Shown here piece by piece: positions 17,418 to 26,810 of a stretch of 64,000 bases of DNA (positions within the stretch are counted from its first letter, which is position 1; every line of letters starts with the position of its first letter). The position numbers and the translations under genes were made by a program. Source of the stretch: Nitrospinaceae bacterium (lineage in GTDB: Bacteria > Nitrospinota > Nitrospinia > Nitrospinales > Nitrospinaceae). A model generated the notes under the pieces. It did not search any database. It was given only the letters and a program-made list of their open reading frames with translations, and was not told the DNA's origin. The stretch is from assembly GCA_024644405.1 (NCBI GenBank), contig JAHELC010000007.1:1-64000 (forward strand), written 5' to 3'.

Positions 17418-17990
17418 TCAGTAATGCCGCAGGAGCTCGACGGCAGAACGGGTGCGGTGGAGTTGTTCGGAGGCGGAGGCGATGACTTCGCCGCTGGCGA
17501 TATCCACCAGTGCGATGTGCACGTCGATGTTCGCGCCGATGTCCAGCAGTTTGCCCATCACCAGCGCCTGGGCGTTCATCGCCTTGCCGAGCCGCTGGAT
17601 TTCATCACTGGTAAATTTGAAGGAATGTTTGAGGTCCAGCTGGTTCAGCGTGGCTTCGACCTCGCCGCGCTGTGCCACGCGGAAGGTCTTGTTGCGCGTC
17701 ATGGCTTCCACCACCCGGTTCGACATGTACTGGCCGAGGATAGGCACCTTGTCCTTGTCGTCCACCAGATCCAGCACCACCACCTTGTTGATCTCGTACT
17801 CCTCCACATCGCGGGTGATGGTGTCCACCAGATCCTCGGACTTGTCCTGGTAATACTCGGTATCGGTTTCGGGCTTGAACCATTTGTCCCAGGTATGAGC
17901 GGGATCGAACTTAAGCTCACAACCGGCCAGGAGACTGACCGCCGCGCACAGGACAATCAACTGGATCGACTTGGATTTGAGAGTGGCCAT
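17418..17990 (-). CDS. FlgO-like lipoprotein
   Basis: 190-aa outer-membrane lipoprotein candidate: signal peptide with lipobox L-L-A-G-C (Cys ~24). Residues ~60-185 resemble the FlgO/LpoB-type fold, with S-E-D-L-V-D-T-I, a V-V-L-D-L-V-D-D strand, I-L-G-Q-Y-M-S-N-R-V-V-E-A-M, R-G-E-V-E-A-T-L, A-Q-A-L-V-M-G-K-L and V-D-I-A-S-G-E-V-I-A-S-A. No flagellar gene is near, so a general envelope role is as likely as a flagellar one. A good promoter lies ~40 bp upstream and AAGGA is 11 nt before the ATG. It converges with shc. Confidence 0.8.
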   Translation of the reverse strand: MATLKSKSIQLIVLCAAVSLLAGCELKFDPAHTWDKWFKPETDTEYYQDKSEDLVDTITRDVEEYEINKVVVLDLVDDKDKVPILGQYMSNRVVEAMTRNKTFRVAQRGEVEATLNQLDLKHSFKFTSDEIQRLGKAMNAQALVMGKLLDIGANIDVHIALVDIASGEVIASASEQLHRTRSAVELLRHY

Positions 17991-18455
17991 ACGCTGGAGG
18001 TTCCTTTTAAAGTATTGTTTTTTCTATGATTATGCAAAACCCATACCGGGGTTGTCAAGTTCCCTCTGGAACGCCGGGATAATCGTCCAACCTCTTATAT
18101 CGAAAAGGGCCCGGGAATTCCGTCCCCATCCGTATTTGCCAGGTTCATGGGGAAAACTTTGCCCCGCCGACCGCCATTTTTACCGGATGCGGGTCGTTTT
18201 TCTTATCGGCGCGCAGGGGTGCGGACTGAACCCTTTTTCAGCTCTTTTGGAGTAAGCGGCAATGGCTGCGGCCGGGTCCAGCGGGTCTGGGAGTGGCGCG
18301 GGCCCGGCTTTTACTGTAAAATTGAAACATAATGAGACATTCGCTTTGGGACGGGGGGAACGTGTTTTCCGATTCAATCCGGAACCGTTCGTTTCCCTGG
18401 CTGAATGTGAATCGGTCGCCGGTCATCCCCGGCGGTCCTTAAAGCGAGGTATCAT
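17991..18455. other. Intergenic region between divergent lipoprotein and DUF4124 genes
   Basis: 465 bp. Apart from the minus-strand promoter at 18029-18058, I find no RNA gene, repeat or ORF with a ribosome site. The stretch 18250-18310 is very GC-rich, followed by an AT-rich segment (18310-18345) that could hold a promoter for the plus-strand gene. Confidence 0.55.
18029..18058 (-). promoter_or_regulatory. Promoter of the FlgO-like lipoprotein gene
   Basis: Minus strand: TTGACA (18053-18058), 18-bp spacer, CATAAT (18029-18034). Confidence 0.65.
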
Positions 18456-18782
18456 ATGCGAATTTTTATCATGACCGCGATCTGTCTGGTGCTGACCGCA
18501 CCGGTGTCTGCCGGGTTGTACAAGTGGGTGGACAAGGACGGTAAAGTTCATTTTACTGATGATCGCAGCCAAATTCCGTTGGATAACCGGAACAAAAAAG
18601 ACATGAAGAAAATGGAGCCCGGCAAGGCAATCAAGCAAAGTCCCAAGCCGGCTGCTCCCTCTCCCGCACGGAAACATCTGGGAGCGAAAAAAAAGAGTAC
18701 TCCGAGCAGGGACGCGGGAATCGACAAAAAAAAAGTGAAGGACCTGCAGAGACTCCTTCAAAAGAAACACTACAACCATTAA
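18456..18782 (+). CDS. DUF4124-domain exported small protein
   Basis: 108 aa: signal peptide (residues 1-19, ending PVSAG), then the DUF4124 core Y-K-W-V-D-K-D-G-K-V-H-F-T-D-D at 22-36, then a Lys/Pro-rich low-complexity tail with a basic helical end. This family is common in the envelope of Gram-negative bacteria and has no established function. GGTATCAT precedes the ATG. The next lipoprotein gene starts 31 bp later on the same strand, so they are likely co-transcribed. Confidence 0.8.
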   Translation: MRIFIMTAICLVLTAPVSAGLYKWVDKDGKVHFTDDRSQIPLDNRNKKDMKKMEPGKAIKQSPKPAAPSPARKHLGAKKKSTPSRDAGIDKKKVKDLQRLLQKKHYNH

Positions 18783-18813
18783 CAAAATTTACAAGGACGG
18801 GAAAAAGGTTTTT

Positions 18814-19659
18814 ATGTTGAAAACAGGGGGGTGTACAGGATTTGCTATATCAATTTTTTTATTATTGACCGCATGCGGTTCGGACCAGACAGCCGAAGAA
18901 CCCCTGCGCCTGCCGGAACGGGAAAAAACCTGGGTCATAACCGAGCAGGTGGATATCACCAAAGACGCCGCTCTGGCGCCCAGAAGCGAAGCCGCGATTA
19001 ACATCCCCATCAATGAAGATCTGCGTGAGAAACTGATGCGCACCAGCGGACCCGCTCCAAAATCCCCGATCAAAGATACTGCTTCCTGCATGGCCCTGCT
19101 CGAACCTCTGGACCAAACGCGTATGTTCGTTCAGCGGGAAGGCGGCGCCTGGAGCATGTTCGAGCGGTCGGCGCAGATCAAGCCCTATTCAGACAACGGG
19201 ATGCAAATCGACAGCAACATGAACAAGCTGGTGTTCTCCCTCAGGCATTTGTGCCGGACCGCCCGGGGCGTGCCTCAGAATGATCTGGCCCTCAAGGTCA
19301 ATGGGATCATCGATCAAATGGGAAAAGAAAAAGCGCGTGAACATTTCACCGAAGTGGTGGGCGAAGCGCCGGCGGATGTCGAACTGTGGCTGAAGCATGC
19401 CGAGTTTTCCCGCAAAAACGCGACTCGCCAGGTACCCTATTCTGAAATTCAGGAGCTGATCCTGAAAACCCAGCCGTTGATCGATCTCTACAAGGATTTA
19501 TGGGACCGCAAAATAGACGCATCCAACAAGGACGCCTTCCTGTCCGACAGCATCACCCTGCTCACGGTCATCAAAGACCGCCTGGCCCGGGAACCGCGTG
19601 TGGTGATGGCCATGAAAGAAGATACCGAAGCGCCTCTTCCCTCCCGCTGGGAAATGTAG
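18814..19659 (+). CDS. Hypothetical lipoprotein
   Basis: 281 aa, starting with a signal peptide and lipobox L-L-T-A-C (Cys ~21); AAAGG is 6 nt before the ATG. The mature part is mostly helical and charged, with no domain I recognise: an acidic N-terminal third, then segments such as L-R-H-L-C-R-T-A-R-G-V-P and E-L-W-L-K-H-A-E-F-S-R-K. Probably outer-membrane-anchored. Function unknown. Confidence 0.7.
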   Translation: MLKTGGCTGFAISIFLLLTACGSDQTAEEPLRLPEREKTWVITEQVDITKDAALAPRSEAAINIPINEDLREKLMRTSGPAPKSPIKDTASCMALLEPLDQTRMFVQREGGAWSMFERSAQIKPYSDNGMQIDSNMNKLVFSLRHLCRTARGVPQNDLALKVNGIIDQMGKEKAREHFTEVVGEAPADVELWLKHAEFSRKNATRQVPYSEIQELILKTQPLIDLYKDLWDRKIDASNKDAFLSDSITLLTVIKDRLAREPRVVMAMKEDTEAPLPSRWEM

Positions 19660-19682
19660 TCCTCTAGCGAGGACGGGCCACA

Positions 19683-19805
19683 TGCTGACCGTTAACGGCT
19701 GGCGATGACCCCTGAGCGCACCTCTTAATTTTAATTTACCTGCGGAGATTCTCCGCCTCCTCCCCGGAGAGGGAATTTGTTGACCGTTAACAGCTTCCGA
19801 TGATC
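19683..19805. repeat. Direct repeat pair with GTTAAC core plus hairpin
   Basis: Two 28-bp copies (19683-19710 and 19778-19805), both containing TGACCGTTAAC, match at about 23 of 28 positions. Between them is a hairpin GCGGAG-att-CTCCGC (19742-19756). Lies in the gap between two convergent lipoprotein genes. Confidence 0.5.
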
Positions 19806-19826
19806 TTCCGGCACATTTGCGAATTT

Positions 19827-19952
19827 TTAAATCAGCTCCAGGCCTTGCCCGGCCGGCGGTCCCATCGGCGGCGGCGGTGTCACAGGCGGCTGACATGCCG
19901 ATAACCAGATGACCGCCCCTACCATAAACAAGATTTTCTTTATCTCTTCCAT
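19827..19952 (-). CDS. Small (41-aa) lipoprotein
   Basis: Short ORF beginning M-E-E-I-K-K-I-L-F-M-V-G-A-V-I-W-L-S-A-C, a complete lipoprotein signal with lipobox L-S-A-C (Cys20), followed by a Pro-rich mature peptide of ~22 residues (P-P-V-T-P-P-P-P-M-G-P-P). It starts 33 bp after the ppa stop on the same strand and stops cleanly with TAA. The ribosome site is weak. Resembles entericidin-like or other tiny envelope lipoproteins in layout only; no homologue claimed. Confidence 0.55.
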   Translation of the reverse strand: MEEIKKILFMVGAVIWLSACQPPVTPPPPMGPPAGQGLELI

Positions 19953-19985
19953 ACTTGTTAGATACACCCACCGCACTTTTTATTC

Positions 19986-20525
19986 TTATTTTTTATTCCC
20001 GAATTCTTTCTGGTAGAGGGTCATGGAAGTCATGATGGTTTTGAGGGCTTCCATTTTGCTGAAGAAGTCTTCGACCACGACGTTTTTCTCTTCCAGTACC
20101 TTGTAATCCTCGAAGAATCGTTTCACCTCGGTCATGCGGTGGGGCGGCAGTTCGTCGATCGATTCGTAATGCTCATATTCCGGGTCGTCGGCGTGCACGG
20201 CGATAATCTTGTCGTCGGCCTCGCCGTGGTCGAGCATTTTCATCAGGCCGATGGGTTTGGCCCGCATGATGGACAGGGGCGCTACCGGTTCCTGACCGAG
20301 CACCAGCACGTCAAGCGGATCGTGGTCTTCGCAATAGGTGCGGGGGATAAAGCCGTAGTTGGCGGGATACTGCACGGAACTGTACAGGATGCGGTCGACG
20401 CGGATCATGCCGGTCGCCTTGTCCAGTTCGTACTTGGTCTTGGAGCCTTTGGGGACTTCGATAATGGCCGGGAATATCTCCGGCACCTCGCCGCCCAACT
20501 CCACATCGTGCCAGGGATTTAACAT
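19986..20525 (-). CDS. ppa: Inorganic pyrophosphatase (family I)
   Basis: 179-aa cytosolic enzyme hydrolysing PPi to 2 Pi. Conserved elements: E-V-P-K-G-S-K-x-K-Y-E (~23-33), [20 protein letters not shown], and the signature [10 protein letters not shown] (~67-76; D-G-D-P-L-D in most relatives), K-P-I-G-L-M and D-D-K-I-I-A-V. Length normal. Separated from lon upstream by a block of hairpin repeats. Confidence 0.96.
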   Translation of the reverse strand: MLNPWHDVELGGEVPEIFPAIIEVPKGSKTKYELDKATGMIRVDRILYSSVQYPANYGFIPRTYCEDHDPLDVLVLGQEPVAPLSIMRAKPIGLMKMLDHGEADDKIIAVHADDPEYEHYESIDELPPHRMTEVKRFFEDYKVLEEKNVVVEDFFSKMEALKTIMTSMTLYQKEFGNKK

Positions 20526-20542
20526 TTCAGAACTCTACGTTG

Positions 20543-20645
20543 TGTCATGCTGAGCCTGTCGAAGCATGACACGATATCGATGTCACCCTACGACAGGTTC
20601 AGGGTGACGCTGGGGAGGAATCCCCCCAGCCCCCTTTACAAGGGG
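20543..20645. repeat. Array of four hairpins with dispersed GAGCCTGTCGAAG repeat
   Basis: Consecutive stem-loops: TGTCATGCT/AGCATGACA (20543-20571), GTCACCCT/AGGGTGAC (20582-20608), GCTGGGG/CCCCAGC (20609-20630) and CCCCTT/AAGGGG (20631-20645). The first two loops carry the CCTGTCGA core found elsewhere in the window. Lies between the lon 3' end and ppa, where it could end lon transcripts. Confidence 0.7.
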
Positions 20646-20665
20646 GAGAAAACCGCCGTGGTCAA

Positions 20666-23080
20666 TTAATTCAAATGGGAAACGGAGGGGCGGCGTGTGG
20701 TACTCGGTTTGCGCGGCTTTGTGGATTTTTTGGCGGCCTTTTTTGTTTTCTTGAAACTGAACTTCTTCTCGAAACTGTGTTTGATCACTTCGTCCATCGA
20801 TTCCACGGCGATGAACTTGATTTTTTTGCGAACGTTTTCCGGAATTTCTGGGACATCTTTCTGGTTGTCTTTCGGGATGATAATGTTGGCGATCTTCACG
20901 CGATGCGCCGCCAGGGCTTTTTCTTTCAGGCCACCGATGGGTAATACCTTGCCGGTCAGGGTCACCTCACCCGTCATGGTAATATCCCGGCGCACCGGAT
21001 TGCCCGTCAACGCGGAGATGATCGCCACCGCGATGGTGATGCCCGCCGAGGGGCCGTCTTTCGGGATCGCGCCTTCGGGGATGTGCAGGTGCAGGTCCAC
21101 CTTCTGATAAAAGTTTTTGGGCAGACCAAACTCCGCCGACCGCTGACGCACATAGCTGAGCGCGGCCTGCGCCGACTCCTTCATGACGTCTCCCAGTTTA
21201 CCGGTGAGTGACACCTTGCCGGTACCGGGGGTGGTGATGACTTCAATGTTGAGCAATTCGCCGCCGAACTCCGTCCACGCCAGGCCCGTGGCCACACCCA
21301 CTTCCGATTTCATGCGTTCCGCATCCTTCGAAAACTTGGGGACGCCCAGGTACTTGTTCAGTCCGGCGGGTTTCAAATCGATGGACGTTTTCTTGCCTTT
21401 CTCGACCACCTGGGTCGCGGCTTTGCGGCAGAGCGTGCCGATTTCGCGCTCGAGACTGCGCACCCCGGCCTCCCGTGTGTACTGCTGGATGATCGCCTGA
21501 AGAATGGTTTTGCCGATCTTCAGGTTGCGGCTGGTGAGACCGTGTTCCTTCAGTTTTTTGGGCACCAGAAACTTGGTGGCGATGGACAGTTTTTCCTCCT
21601 CGGTGTAACCGAGCAGGCGGATGATCTCCATGCGATCCTGCAACGGCTGTGGGATGGTGTGCAGGACATTGGCGGTGCAAATGAACAGCACCTGCGACAG
21701 GTCGTAATCGACTTCCAGAAAATGATCGTTAAAGTTGGAATTCTGTTCCGGGTCGAGCACTTCCAGCAGCGCCGATGAGGGATCGCCGCGGAAGTCCATG
21801 CTCATCTTGTCCACTTCATCGAGCAGGAACACCGGGTTGAGCGTACCGGCTTTTTTCATGCCCTGGATGATTTTCCCGGGCAGAGCGCCGATGTAGGTGC
21901 GGCGGTGACCCCTGATCTCCGCTTCGTCGCGCACGCCGCCCAGGGAAATACGCACAAACTTGCGCCCGGTGGCGCCGGCGATGGATTTGCCGAGAGACGT
22001 TTTGCCCACACCGGGGGGGCCCACCAGACACAGAATGGGGCCTTTCATTTTTTTGACCAGTTTCATGACGGCCAAATGTTCGACGATGCGTTCTTTGACT
22101 TTTTCCAGACCGTAATGGTCGTCGTCCAGAACTTTTTGCGCCTGCTTCAGGTTGATCTTGTCGGACCCGGGACCCTTCTTCCAGGGCAGGTCAACCAGCC
22201 AGTCAATGTAATTGCGCACGACCGTTGCTTCAGCGGACATGGGTTGCATGCCTTCGAGTCGCCGCAATTCCTTGTCCGCCTTTTCATTGACCTCTTTCGG
22301 CATCCTGGCTTTTTTGATTTTCGCGGTCAGCTCGTCAATATCCGATTTGAATTCGTCGCGCTTGCCCAGTTCCTTCTGGATGGCTTTCATCTGCTCGTTC
22401 AGGTAAAACTCTTTCTGACTGCGCTCCATCTGCTTGCGCACCCGGCCGTGCACGCGCTTCTCGATCTTGAGAATTTCCATTTCAGATTTCAGGCTGGTGA
22501 TGATTTTGTTCAGGCGGTCTTCGGGACTGAAAGTGTCCAGCAGATCCTGTTTTTCGCCGGTTTGAAATACCATGTAGGATGCAATGGTGTCGGCAAAGCG
22601 GTGCGGCTCGGTGATATTGGAGATGGCGGTGACGGATTCCAGAGGAATCTTCTGGTTGAGTTTGGCGTACTGCTCGAACTGACCCTCAATGCTGCGCATC
22701 AGCGCTTTAAGTTCCGGAGTGACCTGGGAATTCTCCTCGATGCGGGCGACTTCCACTTCATAGAAATTGGAATTGTCCTCGAACCCGATGATGCGCCCTC
22801 TCTGCATCCCTTCCACCAGCACCTTCATGGTGCCATCGGTGAGTTTCAAAATCTGCAGAATATTCGCAAAAGTTCCCGTTTCATAAATATCGCTGGGTTT
22901 GGGATCGTTGGTATTGGCATGGCGCTGGGCGGAAAGAAATACACTTTTCTGTTCCGCCATGGCTTTCTCCAGGGCACGGACGGATTTCTCCCGTCCGACA
23001 AACAGGGGAATCACCATGAATGGGAATACCACGATATCCCGGAGCGGGACGAGGGGAAGCACCAGGCGTTCTGCGCTCAT
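20666..23080 (-). CDS. lon: ATP-dependent protease Lon
   Basis: 804-aa AAA+ serine protease degrading damaged and regulatory proteins in the cytosol. N-terminal substrate-binding LAN domain at ~8-200 (L-P-L-V-P-L-R-D-I-V-V-F-P), Walker A G-P-P-G-V-G-K-T-S (~357), Walker B F-L-L-D-E-V-D-K and the catalytic dyad Ser in P-K-D-G-P-S-A-G and Lys in G-G-L-K-E-K. The C-terminus is extended by ~30 residues rich in Lys, Ser and Pro, unusual for Lon. It starts 2 bp after the clpX stop. Confidence 0.98.
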   Translation of the reverse strand: MSAERLVLPLVPLRDIVVFPFMVIPLFVGREKSVRALEKAMAEQKSVFLSAQRHANTNDPKPSDIYETGTFANILQILKLTDGTMKVLVEGMQRGRIIGFEDNSNFYEVEVARIEENSQVTPELKALMRSIEGQFEQYAKLNQKIPLESVTAISNITEPHRFADTIASYMVFQTGEKQDLLDTFSPEDRLNKIITSLKSEMEILKIEKRVHGRVRKQMERSQKEFYLNEQMKAIQKELGKRDEFKSDIDELTAKIKKARMPKEVNEKADKELRRLEGMQPMSAEATVVRNYIDWLVDLPWKKGPGSDKINLKQAQKVLDDDHYGLEKVKERIVEHLAVMKLVKKMKGPILCLVGPPGVGKTSLGKSIAGATGRKFVRISLGGVRDEAEIRGHRRTYIGALPGKIIQGMKKAGTLNPVFLLDEVDKMSMDFRGDPSSALLEVLDPEQNSNFNDHFLEVDYDLSQVLFICTANVLHTIPQPLQDRMEIIRLLGYTEEEKLSIATKFLVPKKLKEHGLTSRNLKIGKTILQAIIQQYTREAGVRSLEREIGTLCRKAATQVVEKGKKTSIDLKPAGLNKYLGVPKFSKDAERMKSEVGVATGLAWTEFGGELLNIEVITTPGTGKVSLTGKLGDVMKESAQAALSYVRQRSAEFGLPKNFYQKVDLHLHIPEGAIPKDGPSAGITIAVAIISALTGNPVRRDITMTGEVTLTGKVLPIGGLKEKALAAHRVKIANIIIPKDNQKDVPEIPENVRKKIKFIAVESMDEVIKHSFEKKFSFKKTKKAAKKSTKPRKPSTTRRPSVSHLN

Positions 23081-23082
23081 AA

Positions 23083-24330
23083 TCAGCTCGCCTGTTTCTG
23101 GTTTTCGTAGACCAGGAGGGGTTGTTCTCTCTTGTTGATCACTTCTTCGTTGATGACGACTTCCTCAACATCTTCACTTGAGGGTAGGTCGTACATGATA
23201 TCCAGCATGATATCTTCGAGGATGGACCGGAGACCGCGCGCACCGGTTTTGCGCTTGAAGGCTTTTTCGGCGACCGCGCGGATGGCGCCGTCGGTGAACT
23301 TCAGCTTAACGTTTTCAAATTCGAACAGCTTTTTGTACTGCTTGACGAGCGCATTCTTCGGTTCGGTGAGAACTTTGACCAGGCCGTCCACGTCGAGCTC
23401 ACTCAAGGTGGCGGTGATCGAAAGACGACCGACGAATTCCGGAATGAGTCCGTATTTAAGCAGATCTTCCGGCTCCACCTGCGCCAGAGTTTCGGATATA
23501 TCCTTGGAATCCTTGGAAACCAGTTCCTGGCCGAACCCAAGCATCTTTTTGCCGATGCGGTTGCGGATGATCTTGTCGAGTCCCACGAAAGCGCCGCCGC
23601 AGACGAACAGGATGTTGGTGGTGTTAACTTGCAGGAATTCCTGATGCGGGTGCTTGCGGCCACCTTGCGGAGGCACGCTCGCCTGGGTGCCTTCGATGAT
23701 CTTCAGTAAGGCTTGTTGCACGCCCTCGCCGGACACGTCGCGGGTGATCGACGGGTTTTCGGATTTGCGGCTGATCTTGTCCACTTCGTCGATATAGATG
23801 ATGCCGCGCTCGGCCTTCTCGACATCGTAATCCGCCGCCTGCAGGAGTTTGAGAATGATGTTTTCGACATCCTCGCCCACGTAACCGGCTTCGGTCAGCG
23901 TGGTGGCGTCGACGATGGTGAACGGCACGTCGAGGATTTTGGCCAGGGTCTGCGCCATCAGTGTTTTTCCGGAACCGGTGGGACCGATCAACAGCACGTT
24001 GCTTTTCTGCAGTTCGACATCCTCTAGGTCCACATTGGAATCGACGCGCTTGAAATGATTGTGAACGGCAACGGACAGAATTTTTTTGCACCGCTCCTGG
24101 CTGATGATGTACTGATCGAGGTGCTTGAAAATTTCCCTGGGCTTGAGCAGGTGTTTGAAGTCTTCGCTCTTTTCCTGAGCCCACTCCTCCACCATGATCT
24201 CGTTACACAGCTCGATACACTCATCACAAATGTATACCGTGGGGCCAGCAATCAGCTTTTTAACTTCCTCCTGGCTTTTTCCACAGAAAGAACACCGGTA
24301 GTTTCCAGAAGCGGAACTTTTCTTTGCCAT
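23083..24330 (-). CDS. clpX: ClpX, unfoldase subunit of ClpXP
   Basis: 415 aa. The N-terminal zinc-binding domain has C-S-F-C-G-K (~13-18) and C-D-E-C-I-E-L-C (~34-41). The AAA+ core has Walker A G-P-T-G-S-G-K-T (~120), Walker [10 protein letters not shown], and the I-G-F loop for ClpP docking appears as M-L-G-F-G. Strong ribosome site GGAGG 6 nt upstream of the ATG. Unfolds tagged substrates and feeds them to ClpP, encoded just upstream. Confidence 0.98.
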   Translation of the reverse strand: MAKKSSASGNYRCSFCGKSQEEVKKLIAGPTVYICDECIELCNEIMVEEWAQEKSEDFKHLLKPREIFKHLDQYIISQERCKKILSVAVHNHFKRVDSNVDLEDVELQKSNVLLIGPTGSGKTLMAQTLAKILDVPFTIVDATTLTEAGYVGEDVENIILKLLQAADYDVEKAERGIIYIDEVDKISRKSENPSITRDVSGEGVQQALLKIIEGTQASVPPQGGRKHPHQEFLQVNTTNILFVCGGAFVGLDKIIRNRIGKKMLGFGQELVSKDSKDISETLAQVEPEDLLKYGLIPEFVGRLSITATLSELDVDGLVKVLTEPKNALVKQYKKLFEFENVKLKFTDGAIRAVAEKAFKRKTGARGLRSILEDIMLDIMYDLPSSEDVEEVVINEEVINKREQPLLVYENQKQAS

Positions 24331-24379
24331 TCAGTCCTCCAATTGCGTTGGGATGTCCCGTTCAATCGGTTGATGGATT

Positions 24380-25033
24380 TTACTTTTTGTCTTTCTTGTC
24401 CTTGCCTTTGTGCGCTTCCAGGCGATTGACAATCACATTATCAATGATCCCGTATTCCTTGGCTTGTTCGCCGGTCATGAAATTATCCCGTTCCGTATCT
24501 TTGCGGACTGTGTCTTTGGACTGACCGGTATGCTTGGACAGAATGTCATCCAGTCTCTCTCGAATCAGTAAAATTTCCTTGGCCTGGATCTGGATATCGG
24601 TGCTTTGGCCCTGAAATCCGCCCGACGGCTGGTGAATCATGATCCGCGAATTGGGCAGGGCATAGCGCTTGCCTTTGGCTCCGGCGGCCAGCAACAGGGC
24701 GCCCATACTGGCGGCCTGTCCCAGGCAGATGGTCTGCACGTCCGGCTTGATATACTGCATGGTATCATAAATTGCCAGCCCGGAAGAAACGTGCCCGCCG
24801 GGGCTGTTGATGTACAGGTAAATGTCCTGGTCCGGTTCGTCGGATTCCAGAAACAGCAATTGCGCGATGATCAGGTTGGCCATGTGGTCTTCCACCTGCG
24901 TTCCTATGAAAATAATGCGGTCCTTCAGCAGACGGGAATAAATATCGTAAGAGCGTTCGCCGCGGCTGGTCTGCTCGACCACAATCGGCACCAGTTGATT
25001 TGTAATCGAATTGTAATGCTCGCTGCTTGTCAT
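24380..25033 (-). CDS. clpP: ClpP protease subunit
   Basis: 217-aa serine protease forming the tetradecameric chamber of ClpXP. Catalytic triad visible: Ser in G-Q-A-A-S-M-G-A, His in M-I-H-Q-P-S-G-G and Asp in T-E-R-D-N-F-M. Other family marks are [12 protein letters not shown] and Y-I-N-S-P-G-G. The ATG at 25033 gives a family-like N-terminus. The frame stays open back to 25189, overlapping the tig 3' end, but those extra residues look non-coding. The last 15 residues are Lys/Asp-rich. Second gene of the tig-clpP-clpX-lon run. Confidence 0.96.
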   Translation of the reverse strand: MTSSEHYNSITNQLVPIVVEQTSRGERSYDIYSRLLKDRIIFIGTQVEDHMANLIIAQLLFLESDEPDQDIYLYINSPGGHVSSGLAIYDTMQYIKPDVQTICLGQAASMGALLLAAGAKGKRYALPNSRIMIHQPSGGFQGQSTDIQIQAKEILLIRERLDDILSKHTGQSKDTVRKDTERDNFMTGEQAKEYGIIDNVIVNRLEAHKGKDKKDKK

Positions 25034-25157
25034 CAATTTGTCGCTTTCTGTAAAGGATGGTTGGATCAGATTGGGCCTGTTCAATATCCCGGCGCCACGC
25101 ACCGGAAACAGGTGATATGGCAAGCCTATTGAGCCGGTCGAAAACTCGGTATCTTCT

Positions 25158-26495
25158 TTAATTATTGACTTCCAACTCACTTCTGTCAACCATTTCTTCG
25201 GTCACTTTGACCTGGTCGATCAGCTGGTCCAGGGTTTTCTCGCGGCGCATCCGGGAATGCAATCTCAGCAGGGCCCCGGACTCGGACCACTCCTTTTTCA
25301 GCTTCTTCACGTTGCTTCCCATAATCTGCGCAAAGCTCGTCATCTCCCGGTTGAGGTCCTCCTCGCTGACTTCGGTGTTGAAGTCGTCGGACAATTGCCC
25401 GATGACCAGTTCCTGCTGGAGAATTTTGATGGCGCCCTCGCGGTGCTTCTTCTCCTCTTCGGGAGTGATCGTGTCTGCGGTCCGGGCGCCTGCTGCCGAA
25501 GAGTCTACGGGTTGGCCGGTGGGCGCCTGGGTTTCCTTGTTCACCATGAAGGCAATCTGCTCCTTCACCAGCTTTTCCGGAATGTTAATGGGATTGGCCT
25601 CGCCCAGCTTCTCCTCCAGTTCCTTGCAGACTGATTTTTTGGCCTGGGTGCGCTCGTAGGCCAGCAAATCGTCGCGGATCCCCTGCTTCATCTCCTCGAG
25701 ATTGTTGTAGACCTTTTTCGGGTCTGCGGTCTGGGCGAACTCGTCGTTCACTTCCGGCAATTCCTTGATCTGGATACCCTTCAACATCACCTTGAACTCA
25801 ACTTCCTTACCGCCGATGGCGGGATTGGGATGGTCCTTCGGCATGGTGAGTTGAAAGGACCGTTCCTCGTCCAATTGCATGCCGGTGACCTGCTCGTCAA
25901 ACCCCTCGACCAGATTACTGGCGCCGATCTGGATGATGTAATCCTTGGCGGAACCCTCTTCGATGGGCTTCCCGTCAACCAAACAATCGAAATCGATTTT
26001 GATGAGGTCGTCCTTCTGCGAGGCGCGGTCGGTGACCTGAACGGATTGCGCCTTCTGTTGGCGGTAGGCTTCGATCATCTTGTCGACATCTTCATCGGTG
26101 ATTTTGGGGATTTTCAGATTGACTTCCAAATCCTTGTAATCCTTGATCTCGATGGGCGGCAGGACCTCCACATTGGCGGTCACGCTGATGTCCGTGCCCT
26201 CTTCGGCATTGATCTCGACAATGGACGGGTCGCCCATGGCCCGCAATTTGTTGTCCTGGATGCCCTGGGAGATGCTGTCCGAGACCATCTGCGTCAGCAC
26301 TTCCTGTTTGACCTCCGGCCCGAACCGCTTTTCCATGATGGACGCCGGCACCTTGCCGGGGCGGAAGCCGGGAACCTTCACCTCGCGGCCCAGTTTCTGG
26401 TAATAGGCCTTAAGCTGGGACTGGTAATCGCCCAGCGGAATTTCGATCTTCAGCTTGCGGTTGCAGGCGTCGATTTCCTCAACTTCACATTTCAT
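25158..26495 (-). CDS. tig: Trigger factor
   Basis: 445-aa ribosome-associated chaperone and peptidyl-prolyl isomerase. The ribosome-docking signature G-F-R-P-G-K-V-P is at ~43-50. The FKBP-type PPIase domain covers ~160-245 (D[17 protein letters not shown]) and the C-terminal chaperone arms follow. An insert of ~20 residues ([12 protein letters not shown]) interrupts the C-terminal domain. Heads the tig-clpP-clpX-lon block; tRNA-Leu lies 33 bp upstream on the same strand. Confidence 0.96.
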   Translation of the reverse strand: MKCEVEEIDACNRKLKIEIPLGDYQSQLKAYYQKLGREVKVPGFRPGKVPASIMEKRFGPEVKQEVLTQMVSDSISQGIQDNKLRAMGDPSIVEINAEEGTDISVTANVEVLPPIEIKDYKDLEVNLKIPKITDEDVDKMIEAYRQQKAQSVQVTDRASQKDDLIKIDFDCLVDGKPIEEGSAKDYIIQIGASNLVEGFDEQVTGMQLDEERSFQLTMPKDHPNPAIGGKEVEFKVMLKGIQIKELPEVNDEFAQTADPKKVYNNLEEMKQGIRDDLLAYERTQAKKSVCKELEEKLGEANPINIPEKLVKEQIAFMVNKETQAPTGQPVDSSAAGARTADTITPEEEKKHREGAIKILQQELVIGQLSDDFNTEVSEEDLNREMTSFAQIMGSNVKKLKKEWSESGALLRLHSRMRREKTLDQLIDQVKVTEEMVDRSELEVNN

Positions 26496-26528
26496 AACTA
26501 TCTATTTTTTAAAGGGTTATATTGCTCA

Positions 26529-26608
26529 TGCGAAGGGGGGGATTCGAACCCCCACGGTTGCCCACTGGATCCTAAATCCAGCGCGTCTGCCAGTTCCGCC
26601 ACCCTCGC
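26529..26608 (-). tRNA. tRNA-Leu (anticodon TAG)
   Basis: Minus-strand cloverleaf. The acceptor stem GCGAGGG pairs with CCUUCGC (one G-U), the anticodon stem CTGGA/TCCAG encloses loop TTTAGGA with anticodon TAG, there is a short class II variable arm (GGGCAACC region), and the T arm GGGGG-TTCGAAT-CCCCC is canonical. The discriminator is A; CCA is not encoded. Reads CUA/CUG leucine codons. Confidence 0.95.
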
Positions 26609-26624
26609 GCAAAGTGAGGCATCG

Positions 26625-26653
26625 ATTAAATCACCTTTTATCAGGCGTGTCAA
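26625..26653 (-). promoter_or_regulatory. Strong promoter for tRNA-Leu and probably tig-clpP-clpX-lon
   Basis: Minus strand: TTGACA (26648-26653), 17-bp spacer, TTTAAT (26625-26630); the tRNA 5' end is 17 bp downstream. Confidence 0.72.
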
Positions 26654-26810
26654 ACCGTTAACCGGCGCGGAACGCTTTGAAAAAAGGCCTGATAAAATAG
26701 AGGGTTAAAATAGTCGTTGCCAAACGCGCGGGAATGCCCCACTATTCGATCGTCCTTCCAGATAGAGCTGTTTGTCCAATACCTTTAACTTGAATCAAGG
26801 GGGGTATTCT

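Noticed and set aside
21905-23110. Plus-strand open frame of ~400 codons opposite lon
   Set aside because: Shadow of lon; Phe/His-rich, no ribosome site, no domain.
25034-25189. 52-residue N-terminal extension of ClpP
   Set aside because: Overlaps the tig 3' end and has no ribosome site; ClpP families start near the ATG at 25033.
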